38,507 nucleotides of DNA, taken from an uncultured Desulfuromonadales bacterium. Lineage in GTDB: Bacteria > Desulfobacterota > Desulfuromonadia > Desulfuromonadales > Geopsychrobacteraceae. The DNA lies in NCBI GenBank assembly GCA_945787295.1, contig CALZHQ010000033.1, forward strand, positions 1 through 38,507, read 5' to 3'. This document shows, one piece after another, positions 27,785 through 35,399 of this stretch (position 1 is its first letter; each line of letters starts with the position of its first letter). The notes under the pieces are model-generated. The model saw nothing but the letters and a program-made list of their open reading frames with translations, had not been told where the DNA came from and ran no database searches. The translations under genes and the position numbers were made by a program.

Positions 27785-28390
27785 TCAGTCCTTAAATTCT
27801 ACCGTTACAAGAAACTCGCCGGATGGAGCAGCTAAACGAACATGTTCCTTCAGGTTGGCCGGGGTGATCTGTTGGTCGTCGAGAATGATGGACCCGATAT
27901 TCAGCCAGAAACTGTCACCCACCTCACGCAACAAATTTCCCAACTCACCATGTGTCAGACAGACTCCATGAGCCAATAAGATGGCCCCAAGTTCGGCCAT
28001 GATCATATTAAACAATTTAATCCTGATACGGCCCGCCCCAGTCGACCCTTGTGGTTGGGCCTGGCAGGAAATATCTCCGCGCATAGCTGCGAGATGACTT
28101 CCCCGGCGCATCGTGGTGCCGACCAAACCCGGCATTGCCGAAGAGAGGGCCAAGGAGGAACCGTCCTTGACATAAGTCGTTTCGAGATCATCAATCGGCT
28201 TAAAATCCAGAAACAGGGTGGTAATCCGCTCGACAATATATTTTTCTTCAATACTAAACTGTTCGGTCAGCAAGCTCGCAACACTGCCACCAGTCTGAAC
28301 TTGCAGCCAAATCCCCCGTTGCAATAACGGGTAGAAAGCAGACAACTGCTCGAGCGGCGCAACCATATGCAATGATTTTTTCTCAGCCAT
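27785..28390 (-). CDS. Unrecognised protein of the AOR cluster (201 aa)
   Basis: I do not recognise this family. The protein is soluble, without a signal peptide or membrane segment. Notable stretches are LDFKPIDDLETTYVKDGSSL, LSSAMPGLVGTTMRRGSHL and LLAHGVCLTHGELGNLLREV. Single cysteines at about 111 and 146 are not in a metal-type pattern. It sits between AOR and the moaD-like gene, on the same strand, with a 43-base gap to the latter and a terminator on the AOR side. A role in AOR maturation, sulfur transfer or cofactor delivery is suggested only by position. Confidence 0.75.
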   Translation of the reverse strand: MAEKKSLHMVAPLEQLSAFYPLLQRGIWLQVQTGGSVASLLTEQFSIEEKYIVERITTLFLDFKPIDDLETTYVKDGSSLALSSAMPGLVGTTMRRGSHLAAMRGDISCQAQPQGSTGAGRIRIKLFNMIMAELGAILLAHGVCLTHGELGNLLREVGDSFWLNIGSIILDDQQITPANLKEHVRLAAPSGEFLVTVEFKD

Positions 28391-28439
28391 AGCATTCTGC
28401 TTCCACTGTGAATACCGTTACTTTTAATCGATCAACTCT

Positions 28440-28477
28440 AAAAAAACGGGGGGAGTCCTGAGTCAAGCCTCCCCCCG
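28440..28477 (-). terminator. Terminator between AOR and its accessory genes
   Basis: On the minus strand a perfect 9-bp stem (CGGGGGGAG/CTCCCCCCG) with a 13-nt loop is followed by seven T. It lies 18 bases after the AOR stop and should strongly reduce transcription into the 201-aa, moaD-like and thiF-like genes. Confidence 0.9.
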
Positions 28478-28494
28478 TTGCTGTTCAGTAGTTA

Positions 28495-30237
28495 TCAATC
28501 CCAGTTGTAAAGTTCGTCCAATTCCTTATCGGTAACACCAAAAGTGAGGTTGTGAGGAGGCAACTTTTCTGTGTTAAAGAAACTCGGCAAGCGATCATCC
28601 GCAGGACCAAAACCGGCCCCCTTGTTGAACTCACGCTCCAACGTCAGGACTTTTTGACCCAATGCAACGACATCGTCACCGGTCATTTCGATTCCGTAGA
28701 ATCCGCCCAGCAAATCGAGCAATGACTGGAAAGTCTCCGGTTGATCCAGAATCGGGAAAGCGATAAACAAACAGAGCCCGGTCGAATCGATTGCGGTGGT
28801 CGCAATCTGCAGGTTACGTGACAACTCAACCTGACCTTCAGGTTTCAACGGATCAACATCACCACCGACTTTCAAAATATTGGTCGCAACAGCATAACCG
28901 GCGGTGTGATCCGCACCCTGGGTACTGGTCGCATAGGTCACGCCGATCCCCTGAACGGTGCGGGGATCATAGGCTGGCAGCGCCTGGTTCTTGACGACTG
29001 GCACTCGCGTAACACCAAAGGCCTTACCAACCATTCCGGCTCCGCCACCGAGGATGCGGCCGAGACCGGTCCCTTTAGCGACTTCGTCACGCAACAAGCC
29101 GATGGCACCTTCACAATCGCCAAACTCAATCACGCCAGCATCCATAGCAACACCAATGGCGACACCCATCTCGATCGTGTCAACGCCAACGTTATCGTCC
29201 CAATAGTCGAGAGTCGCGATGGTATCCAGATCGCTGATACCGCAGTGTCCACCATGAGACCAAACGGTCTCATACTCAGGTTGCTTGGTCAGATACTTAC
29301 CGTCTTTATCATTGTAGATACCGGAACACTGAATGACGCAACCACGATGACAACCGTGGGTCGCTTTTCCGCCCCGTGCGATCTCCAACTCGGCCTGAGC
29401 CTCGCCACTGATCTTGGTTCCGCCTTCAAAAAAGCCAGTTTTGAAGTTATTGGTCGGGTAACCACCGGCCTCATTCAGCACGTTGGTCAGCACGTTGGTG
29501 CCGTATGCTGGCAGGCCTTCACCAGAGACCGGATGCTTGCGGATACCTTCGACAAAGGCACGGTTAGCAGTCTTGAATCTTTCAGCATCCTTGGGAGGAC
29601 GATTCTTACACCCGGCATCATCAAGGATGATAACCTTGATCTTCTTGGACCCCATGACAGCTCCGACACCACCTCGGCCACAGTGGCGGGTTGGGCGCAG
29701 TTCAGGGTCGGTACAAGCGATGGAAGCCGATGCCATCAAGCGCTCACCAGCTGTTCCGATCGACATATAGGCAACCTTGTCACCGTACTCTTTTTGTAGC
29801 TTTTCGATCAAAGGATAGTTGTCCAGCAACTTATTACTGTTGTCGACGCTGATCTCAACCCGGTCCTTATTGATATGAATTTTATAGAGGTCATCCCCTT
29901 CTGGAATTCCCTCGATTATAATCGCAGCGTAACCGAGGCGACCCAGCACCTGGGCTGCTTGGCCACCAGCATTCGACTCTTTAATTCCACCAGTCAAAGG
30001 GCTTTTACAGCCGACCGAGATGCGTCCGGAGATAGCAGCAGCGGTTCCACTAAGCATACCGGGAGCGATAACTAATTTGTTTTCAGCGCCAAGTGGGTGA
30101 CAATCAGGTGGAACCTCTTTAGCAACGATTGTCGAAGTGGTTGCCCGGCCTCCCAACGCAGCAAATTCACCAGCCTTTTCAGTGCTTTGCTTAGGGCCGC
30201 CAGCAGCCCCCATGTCGATTCTCAGAATTTTGTCCAT
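28495..30237 (-). CDS. aor: Tungsten-containing aldehyde:ferredoxin oxidoreductase
   Basis: This 580-aa enzyme interconverts aldehydes and carboxylic acids with ferredoxin as electron partner. It uses a tungsten bis-pyranopterin and one [4Fe-4S] cluster. The N-terminal domain starts MDKILRIDMGAAGGPK. Cluster ligands are Cys296, Cys300 and Cys304 in GCHRGCVIQCSG, plus Cys489 in STGLCLF. Pyranopterin-contacting segments such as GKATHGC and GITYAT-like GIGVTYATSTQGADHT are present. The spacing CX3CX3C occurs in one AOR subgroup; archaeal enzymes have CX2CX3C. ATG-30237 has AAGGAG 7 bases upstream. The frame is open for 83 more codons but these run through the riboswitch. Confidence 0.94.
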   Translation of the reverse strand: MDKILRIDMGAAGGPKQSTEKAGEFAALGGRATTSTIVAKEVPPDCHPLGAENKLVIAPGMLSGTAAAISGRISVGCKSPLTGGIKESNAGGQAAQVLGRLGYAAIIIEGIPEGDDLYKIHINKDRVEISVDNSNKLLDNYPLIEKLQKEYGDKVAYMSIGTAGERLMASASIACTDPELRPTRHCGRGGVGAVMGSKKIKVIILDDAGCKNRPPKDAERFKTANRAFVEGIRKHPVSGEGLPAYGTNVLTNVLNEAGGYPTNNFKTGFFEGGTKISGEAQAELEIARGGKATHGCHRGCVIQCSGIYNDKDGKYLTKQPEYETVWSHGGHCGISDLDTIATLDYWDDNVGVDTIEMGVAIGVAMDAGVIEFGDCEGAIGLLRDEVAKGTGLGRILGGGAGMVGKAFGVTRVPVVKNQALPAYDPRTVQGIGVTYATSTQGADHTAGYAVATNILKVGGDVDPLKPEGQVELSRNLQIATTAIDSTGLCLFIAFPILDQPETFQSLLDLLGGFYGIEMTGDDVVALGQKVLTLEREFNKGAGFGPADDRLPSFFNTEKLPPHNLTFGVTDKELDELYNWD

Positions 30238-30276
30238 TCCATTGCTCCTTTTGAATGTATAAGAGGTTGCATGAAT

Positions 30277-30373
30277 AGCTCCTTTCCAACTGGGAGGCAG
30301 GACCGTTTCCAACCCTCCCCATAGGCCCATCGCCTTGAGGTGTTTTCCTTTTAGGCAGCCGGACTCGGAGTCT
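30277..30373 (-). ncRNA. Moco/Tuco-type riboswitch upstream of AOR
   Basis: On the minus strand a CTCC/GGAG closing stem (30370-30367 with 30282-30279) encloses GGCGATGGG, AGGGTTG-GAAA-CGGTCCT (a 7-bp GAAA-capped stem with G-T pairs), TGCCTCCCA and TTGGAAAGGAG, the conserved core of the molybdenum-cofactor RNA family. It shares these blocks with the element at 26.6 kb but the central helices differ. No terminator lies in the 40 bases to the AOR start, so control is more likely at translation. Context suggests sensing of tungsten cofactor. Confidence 0.85.
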
Positions 30374-30698
30374 TGTTCTAATCGCGAACGGCTATATAAG
30401 TTGACCGAACAACGAACATAAGTGCAACGGAGATGCCATCTCTTAGAACAATGGTTGATTTTTGAGATATAAGTAATTTCGAACACTTAAAGACGAGCAA
30501 AAAATAGAATTTCGCTATTGACAAGCGGATTAAAGAGGAATTGGGGAGTTTTTCTCCAATTCTGCTCGGGCAAACACGATAAACATGTCTCGAAAGATGT
30601 GGACTTTCTGTACAGTGGGGTATTTTTCTACATATCGGATTGTTGGATGATACTGAGTTTATTCACACATAATCATGAAGGGAGTTCTCGGAATAGAC
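30374..30698. other. Promoter region of AOR and 3' end of the methyltransferase gene
   Basis: No gene is seen. An imperfect stem-loop GAATTGG..AG/CTCCAATTC at 30538-30562 may end the methyltransferase transcript (minus strand) but has only a weak T-rich tail. A TATATA at 30393-30398 (minus strand) is a possible AOR -10; its -35 is poor. Confidence 0.4.
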
Positions 30699-31271
30699 TT
30701 AGCTCGGCCTTCTGGCGACGATCCCGGCCAACGACCCGCCTTTTGCAGACGGCTCAAGCCCTTCTTCGTGCAGCAGAACTTCCCAGTCGGAAAATAATTC
30801 CAGCAGCTCGCCGGGACGCAGTGAGATTTCCGGTCTGACCGTCCCGAATTGGTCGGTACCTGCTTGGCTGAAAGTCCGTATAGCAATAGTACCGCCGGGT
30901 CGTATCCTGGACAGCTCTTGCTGAAATAACGGGCGATGCAAATAGAAAAAGTTGAGCAGTAAATCGAAGGGCCCGGTTGGCAATATTGGATCGTTTTCCA
31001 GATCAAGCTGCTCGATTGTAATAGGCAGGTTCCGCCGCTGAGCCTCTTGGCCCAACTCTTCAAGTGCCACCAGAGAAATATCGACCGCGGTCACCATAAA
31101 TCCCTCCTCGGCAAGATAGATCGCGTTGCGACCCATACCAGAGGCAATATCGAGAACTGAGCCTTTGGTTAATAAAGGACGAATCTTTAGCAGCCAGGGA
31201 TCGGCCTGCCAGTTGGCGGTGGGAATTTTATCACGCCAACGTGAATCCCATTTGTTTTTTGCATCGTTCAT
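30699..31271 (-). CDS. SAM-dependent class I methyltransferase
   Basis: This 190-aa protein has motif I VLDIASGMGRNA at about residues 39-50, an acidic AVDIS at the end of strand 2, LDLENDPI, and a motif-IV-like FDLLLNFFYLHRP. The fold matches small TehB-like or general methyltransferases. The N-terminus (NKWDSRWR) resembles thiopurine/tellurite-type members. ATG-31271 gives a family-typical start; 46 more codons upstream are open but cysteine-rich and without a ribosome site. The substrate is unknown. It follows the MoaD-like gene after a terminator. Confidence 0.82.
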   Translation of the reverse strand: MNDAKNKWDSRWRDKIPTANWQADPWLLKIRPLLTKGSVLDIASGMGRNAIYLAEEGFMVTAVDISLVALEELGQEAQRRNLPITIEQLDLENDPILPTGPFDLLLNFFYLHRPLFQQELSRIRPGGTIAIRTFSQAGTDQFGTVRPEISLRPGELLELFSDWEVLLHEEGLEPSAKGGSLAGIVARRPS

Positions 31272-31395
31272 AGCAATATTCCAGTATATCCTAAGTTCAG
31301 AGCTGATCAGATCAAAAGACAGGCACGATATTCCAATGGAACCACAACAACACAGAGATGTTTTTCTAATAAACGAGAAGACCCGTTTGAGGATA

Positions 31396-31426
31396 ATAAA
31401 AAAGCTCATCGCCGTTGATGAGCTTA
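31396..31426 (-). terminator. Terminator after the second MoaD/ThiS-like gene
   Basis: On the minus strand AAGCTCATC/GATGAGCTT forms a perfect 9-bp stem with a 6-nt loop and is followed by TTTTATT. Confidence 0.85.
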
Positions 31427-31467
31427 TTAAAATTCTATAAACAGAATATCATTGATAATTACTGGTA

Positions 31468-31704
31468 TTACATACCGCCTGTTGCCGGAGCAAAAGCAAC
31501 TTTATCTCCTTCACGAAGCAATGTCTCTGGCGAAACATTAACATTGTTCACAAAGATCAATTTTACATCTTCATTTTGGAACCCGAGCGTGCCAATCAAG
31601 TCATTGACGCGGGCCCCGGCTGGGACAGTATGAGGTGTGCTACCACGATAATCACATTGATCACTTTTGGCTAACTGGGCAAAACATTTTACTGAAACGT
31701 TCAT
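31468..31704 (-). CDS. Second MoaD/ThiS-family protein, with a residue after Gly-Gly
   Basis: This 78-aa beta-grasp protein begins MNVSVKCFAQLAK and ends GDKVAFAPATGGM. Canonical sulfur carriers end exactly in Gly-Gly; here Met78 follows, so a peptidase would have to trim it before adenylylation, or the protein is not a sulfur donor. GGGAG lies 8 bases before the ATG. It is separated from the AOR cluster by the methyltransferase gene and by a terminator of its own. Confidence 0.85.
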   Translation of the reverse strand: MNVSVKCFAQLAKSDQCDYRGSTPHTVPAGARVNDLIGTLGFQNEDVKLIFVNNVNVSPETLLREGDKVAFAPATGGM

Positions 31705-31879
31705 GAGAAACTCCCTTAAATCTTGTCGGATGGTTTAATCATGGACTGTTTTTTCATAGTGTTTGAATTTTACGATTGGCATCAGCACAAAATCAAGACC
31801 CCGGCAGAGAATATTTTTGCTGTCAATAACATTCTGTCAAAACACTTTCTCTTTTAAAGATGGTTGTCTACCAAAAAGT
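31705..31879 (-). other. Gap upstream of the second MoaD-like gene
   Basis: Two TTGACA hexamers occur on the minus strand at 31840-31835 and 31826-31821. An AATATT lies 19 bases after the first. They may give the MoaD-like gene its own promoter; the match is weak. Confidence 0.3.
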
Positions 31880-32737
31880 TTACTTGAGAAAGAACACCGC
31901 CAGCAGGGACAGGACAATACCGACACTGCGGTTGAAAGTGATCCTCTCTTTGTAAAATAGGACCGAAAGAATAATTGCAATAACGAAATGCATCCCAGTG
32001 ATCAAGGCGATCGATGACAGCGGACCGCTGGAAAGCGCAGTTAAAAAAGCATAAAACCCGAAAAAATTGAGTACCCCCATCAAAACTCCGATCAAGATGG
32101 CGGCTTTTACTTTTCCTTTTGCCCAGTCCCCCCCCCACTTCTTTTCAATCAGCAGTGAGAAGCAGGTTCCGAACAGGTAAGAAAGAGCCATGAAGCCTGA
32201 CTTACTAATCGATTCCGACGCAAGCTTACTGGAAATCGAGGCCAACGCTCCACACAGGATACAGATTGCGATAAAGAATATTCCTGCGCGGAGACTACCA
32301 TCGGCTCTGGTAGAGGACTTTGCCTCTTTCGCTAAAATGAACACAACCACAAATGCCAACAAAATCCCGAGCCAGTGTAATTGATCCAGCCGTTCGCCGA
32401 AATAAACGATAGACACGACAATGACCACCACTAGGCTTAGTCGGGTCAACGGAAAAGTGATTCCGGCAGGCAAATGTTTAAGGGCCTCGATATTGGCGAT
32501 GGTGGCTAACGCAAAGGATGTACTATTGAGAAGAGAAAGGAGCAATAAGACATGGAAGTCGTGGACAGAATCCTCGGAAGCGAAAAAAATAGCAGCACTT
32601 AAAACTGTGACCGTCGCCATGAAAATTGCTGTAGTCAGGGCTGAATTACACTGTGTTTCGGCGGCCACTTTGTAGAGGAAGCGTTGTGTTCCAAGAAGGA
32701 TCAGGGCGGCAACACTAAATAGATACCAAGTCTCCAT
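31880..32737 (-). CDS. EamA/DMT-family membrane transporter
   Basis: This 285-aa protein is composed of about ten hydrophobic helices in two repeats. LPAGITFPLTRLSLVVVIVVS ends repeat one, and the charged loop LAKEAKSSTRADGS separates the repeats. Repeat two ends near LSVLFYKERITFNRSVGI, a common EamA closing motif. ATG-32737 was chosen as it begins METWYLFSVAALIL, the first helix; no good ribosome site is seen. It may be the last gene of the operon that contains the radical SAM gene, 84 bases upstream. Substrate unknown. Confidence 0.83.
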   Translation of the reverse strand: METWYLFSVAALILLGTQRFLYKVAAETQCNSALTTAIFMATVTVLSAAIFFASEDSVHDFHVLLLLSLLNSTSFALATIANIEALKHLPAGITFPLTRLSLVVVIVVSIVYFGERLDQLHWLGILLAFVVVFILAKEAKSSTRADGSLRAGIFFIAICILCGALASISSKLASESISKSGFMALSYLFGTCFSLLIEKKWGGDWAKGKVKAAILIGVLMGVLNFFGFYAFLTALSSGPLSSIALITGMHFVIAIILSVLFYKERITFNRSVGIVLSLLAVFFLK

Positions 32738-32821
32738 AGTTTCTAGTTGTACCCTAGATCGGCGCAATCAAGACAAAAAAGACCCTTGCCACGCCTGAAC
32801 TCATTTCGCATTTCGTCCTTT

Positions 32822-33961
32822 TTACATGAGGTACTTATCCAGCCCCATATGCCTGGCCAGCCGAACAAAGTCACTGAACCCCATATGGGCCATTCGTTGT
32901 AGACAGGTAAAACCTTCAAAAGGCCAAGCGATTCGCTCAAGTCCAGGCTCAGTACACACTTTACATTCAGCAAACTCTCCAATCCGTTTACGGAACTGAA
33001 TTGCCTGGTTACTGCCCAGCATCTGTTTTAAGCTGGAGTCTTTGATGTTATCAAGCGCTATCGATATCAGTGGGCAGGGAAAAACCTCACCATTATGCCG
33101 CACAAAAACCGTATTGAAGCCTGCAGAACAGGGTTTAGTAACCGTCCCCGTTTTCAAATAGTTTGTAATCGTCTGACTATGCCCACTCCAGGCAGAAGCA
33201 GGACCAGAAAAGAACTCTTTTATCAACTCCTGGTCAGCGTTACTGAAACTGAGATTTTCTTGGAGATCGGTGTTGCCAAACCGGTTAGCAGTAATAATAC
33301 GTGGAGAAATAATCGTAAAAAGCTCATGTTTCTTGGCAAAAGCAGCAATTGGCTCAAGTTCCTGCACATTGTCTGGGATAATTGTGGTTTTAATGCCGAG
33401 AATCAGGTTGGGATGATTACCCCTCAGTAGCTTGAGAACCTCAATTGTTGTGCCGAGCTTATCCCAGGCTCCGGGGAAATTCCGGATACGATCATGCAAT
33501 GTTCCGACAGCATCCATGCCACAGGCCAAGACCAAATCTATGCCCTGCCGCTGCAACGGCCCGATAATCTTTGCCGTCAGCTCCACGATCCTGTCGGTCA
33601 GGATGCCATTGGTGGTAATCGCCAGAGTTTTCAACTTTGGAAAACAAGAGGCTTTAGCATGACAAATCCAGTCAAGCAGGTCCCCAAGATCAGTGCGTAA
33701 AAAGGGTTCGCCACCGGTGATGTCGAGCTCCCGCAACCCTTTAAGTTCTGGTGAGGATAGTAACTCTGTCCAGGCAGACAAAGGCAGGTCAGGCACGTCT
33801 TTGGGAATCTGCCAGATGTTACACATGCGGCAGCGACAGAAACAACGGTGGGTGATTTCAAGACTGATGGCCTCGAGCCGAGAGGGTCGACCTGAATATT
33901 TCAGCAGACGATAGCGGAGACAGTTATAGGCTAGTTTGCTGACAAGTCTGACTCTGCCCAT
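32822..33961 (-). CDS. Radical SAM/SPASM-domain protein
   Basis: This 379-aa enzyme has the SAM-cluster motif CX3CX2C at Cys40, Cys44 and Cys47 (LEITHRCFCRCRMCNIW), then DITGGEPFLRTDL, and TTNGILTD. C-terminal cysteines in KPCSAGFNTVFVR, VFPCPLI and CKVCTEPG with a further Cys in FTCLQ form a SPASM-type auxiliary cluster domain. No RRE/PqqD domain is fused, but the adjacent glycosyltransferase carries a similar one. The gene starts 16 bases after the glycosyltransferase stop with GGGTGAG upstream. Substrate unknown: a peptide, lipid or cell-envelope sugar are all possible. Confidence 0.9.
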   Translation of the reverse strand: MGRVRLVSKLAYNCLRYRLLKYSGRPSRLEAISLEITHRCFCRCRMCNIWQIPKDVPDLPLSAWTELLSSPELKGLRELDITGGEPFLRTDLGDLLDWICHAKASCFPKLKTLAITTNGILTDRIVELTAKIIGPLQRQGIDLVLACGMDAVGTLHDRIRNFPGAWDKLGTTIEVLKLLRGNHPNLILGIKTTIIPDNVQELEPIAAFAKKHELFTIISPRIITANRFGNTDLQENLSFSNADQELIKEFFSGPASAWSGHSQTITNYLKTGTVTKPCSAGFNTVFVRHNGEVFPCPLISIALDNIKDSSLKQMLGSNQAIQFRKRIGEFAECKVCTEPGLERIAWPFEGFTCLQRMAHMGFSDFVRLARHMGLDKYLM

Positions 33962-33977
33962 TTTCTCACCCTTAATC

Positions 33978-35399
33978 TCAGGCCTTACTTAAATCGAGTC
34001 GATAGCTGGCAAAGCTCTTCATCCTGAAACAGCCCCAGAACACGCCGCTGCCGTAGGAAATTTGTTCGAGAAAATAATACAGATAGAAACCAGCAAGATT
34101 CAGCTTAGGTTTACGCACTCGATAATCGACCAGTCCGACCCCTAACAGCAGGAAAAGCGCAAAGGCTCCAAAAGGCGGGTAAAGGATTGCTGCCAGAATT
34201 AAAAGCAACAGGTAATAACGCAGCAGATGATAGCCGAGATAATAGCCGAGACTGCCGATGGCGCGAGAACGCGCGGCGATAATTCTTACCAGAGAAAAAG
34301 GCAAACCCTGTTTATTCATCCTGCGCTTGGTCAACCCGGCATCGATCAGCAGTAACAGCGCCGCAAACGGCAACGGCAGTAGCGACAGGCAGACCAGAGC
34401 CACTGCCAGTAGCAGCAGGATCACCGACAGCATCGGCGGCAGCAACATCTTCTTACCGCGCACCGGGTGTAGTTGCTGTAATATACCTTCAGAGGTCCCG
34501 TAGTCGAAACGACGCTTCATAAACGGCCAGGGACGGCTGCGATGGGCGTGAAAGACGGTGCCACAGGGCATATACTGGATTTTCCAGCCAGCGTCACGCA
34601 ACCGCCAGGTCAAATCGACATCCTCACCGACATGAAGCTCGGAGCGGAAACCGCCGGCAGCGGCAAATGCGCTTTTGCGCATCAGCAGGTTACAGCTCGG
34701 CAGATAAAAGGTATCCCCCCCTGCCCCGCCTGACATTTCGCGGCGTCCAAGATTCAAACTCGACATCACCGCCTCGTAGCGGTCCAGGGCAGATCCATGG
34801 TGCATGCCATCCACCCAACCACCAACGGCCGCCAGTTTTTCATCGGAAAACGCTGGCAGCAAGTCGGCCAACCAATCTTCGGCGGCAGTACAATCAGAAT
34901 CGATAAAGGCCAGGATTTCTCCGCTCGCAAGCGCAGCCCCCTTGTTGCGAGCTAACGCAGGCCCGCCACCGACAGCACCAGACTCAAGGAGCGTCGCCCC
35001 GAGTTCCCTGGCAACATCTGGAGTGCTGTCACTGCTGCCGTCATCGACGACCACCACTTCCAGCTTGTCCTGCGGGTAATGAATCTGCTGAAGAGAATGC
35101 AGACAGTGACGCAGATCAGCGGCGCGATCCTTGACCGGGATGATAATACTGACAGAAGGAAGTCTGTCCAGATCTTGCAGACCCTGCGAGCAACGTTGGA
35201 CAAAACCGCTTTTAACCAGAGATTCCAGAACGTTGAGTTCCGCAGCGGATTCCGGCTTGACACCCACATCCTCCATACGCGTCACCAATTTGAGCAACGC
35301 CGGGTTTAAACGGACCATCCGGAGTGGCCGGGTAGAGACCAGAAAACTCCCCTGTCCGGTGTCTTCTACGCTGATCCCGTCTGCCAGCCAATAGATCAC
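33978..35399 (-). CDS. Membrane glycosyltransferase with PqqD/MftB-like N-terminal domain (MftF-like)
   Basis: This 473-aa protein has three parts. Residues 1-75 resemble PqqD/MftB peptide-binding domains (LVSTRPLRMVRLNPALLKLV, then LVKSGFVQR). Residues 84-300 are a GT-A fold family-2 transferase with SVSIIIPVKDR, VVVDDGSSDSTPD, the DXD in FIDSDCTA, and GEDVDLTWRLRDAG. Residues 315-440 are strongly hydrophobic. The combination matches mycofactocin-system MftF. The start is GTG-35399, with GGGAG 6 bases upstream and a four-base overlap with the etfB stop. It probably glycosylates a lipid or a modified peptide at the membrane. Confidence 0.85.
   Translation of the reverse strand: MIYWLADGISVEDTGQGSFLVSTRPLRMVRLNPALLKLVTRMEDVGVKPESAAELNVLESLVKSGFVQRCSQGLQDLDRLPSVSIIIPVKDRAADLRHCLHSLQQIHYPQDKLEVVVVDDGSSDSTPDVARELGATLLESGAVGGGPALARNKGAALASGEILAFIDSDCTAAEDWLADLLPAFSDEKLAAVGGWVDGMHHGSALDRYEAVMSSLNLGRREMSGGAGGDTFYLPSCNLLMRKSAFAAAGGFRSELHVGEDVDLTWRLRDAGWKIQYMPCGTVFHAHRSRPWPFMKRRFDYGTSEGILQQLHPVRGKKMLLPPMLSVILLLLAVALVCLSLLPLPFAALLLLIDAGLTKRRMNKQGLPFSLVRIIAARSRAIGSLGYYLGYHLLRYYLLLLILAAILYPPFGAFALFLLLGVGLVDYRVRKPKLNLAGFYLYYFLEQISYGSGVFWGCFRMKSFASYRLDLSKA

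Noticed and set aside
28906..29799. A 297-codon open frame on the plus strand inside the AOR gene
   Set aside because: It is the complement of the AOR coding sequence, has no ribosome site or family resemblance, and AOR motifs are intact on the other strand.
30238..30486. N-terminal extension of AOR by 83 codons
   Set aside because: The extra codons run through the riboswitch, do not resemble AOR, and a strong ribosome site serves ATG-30237.
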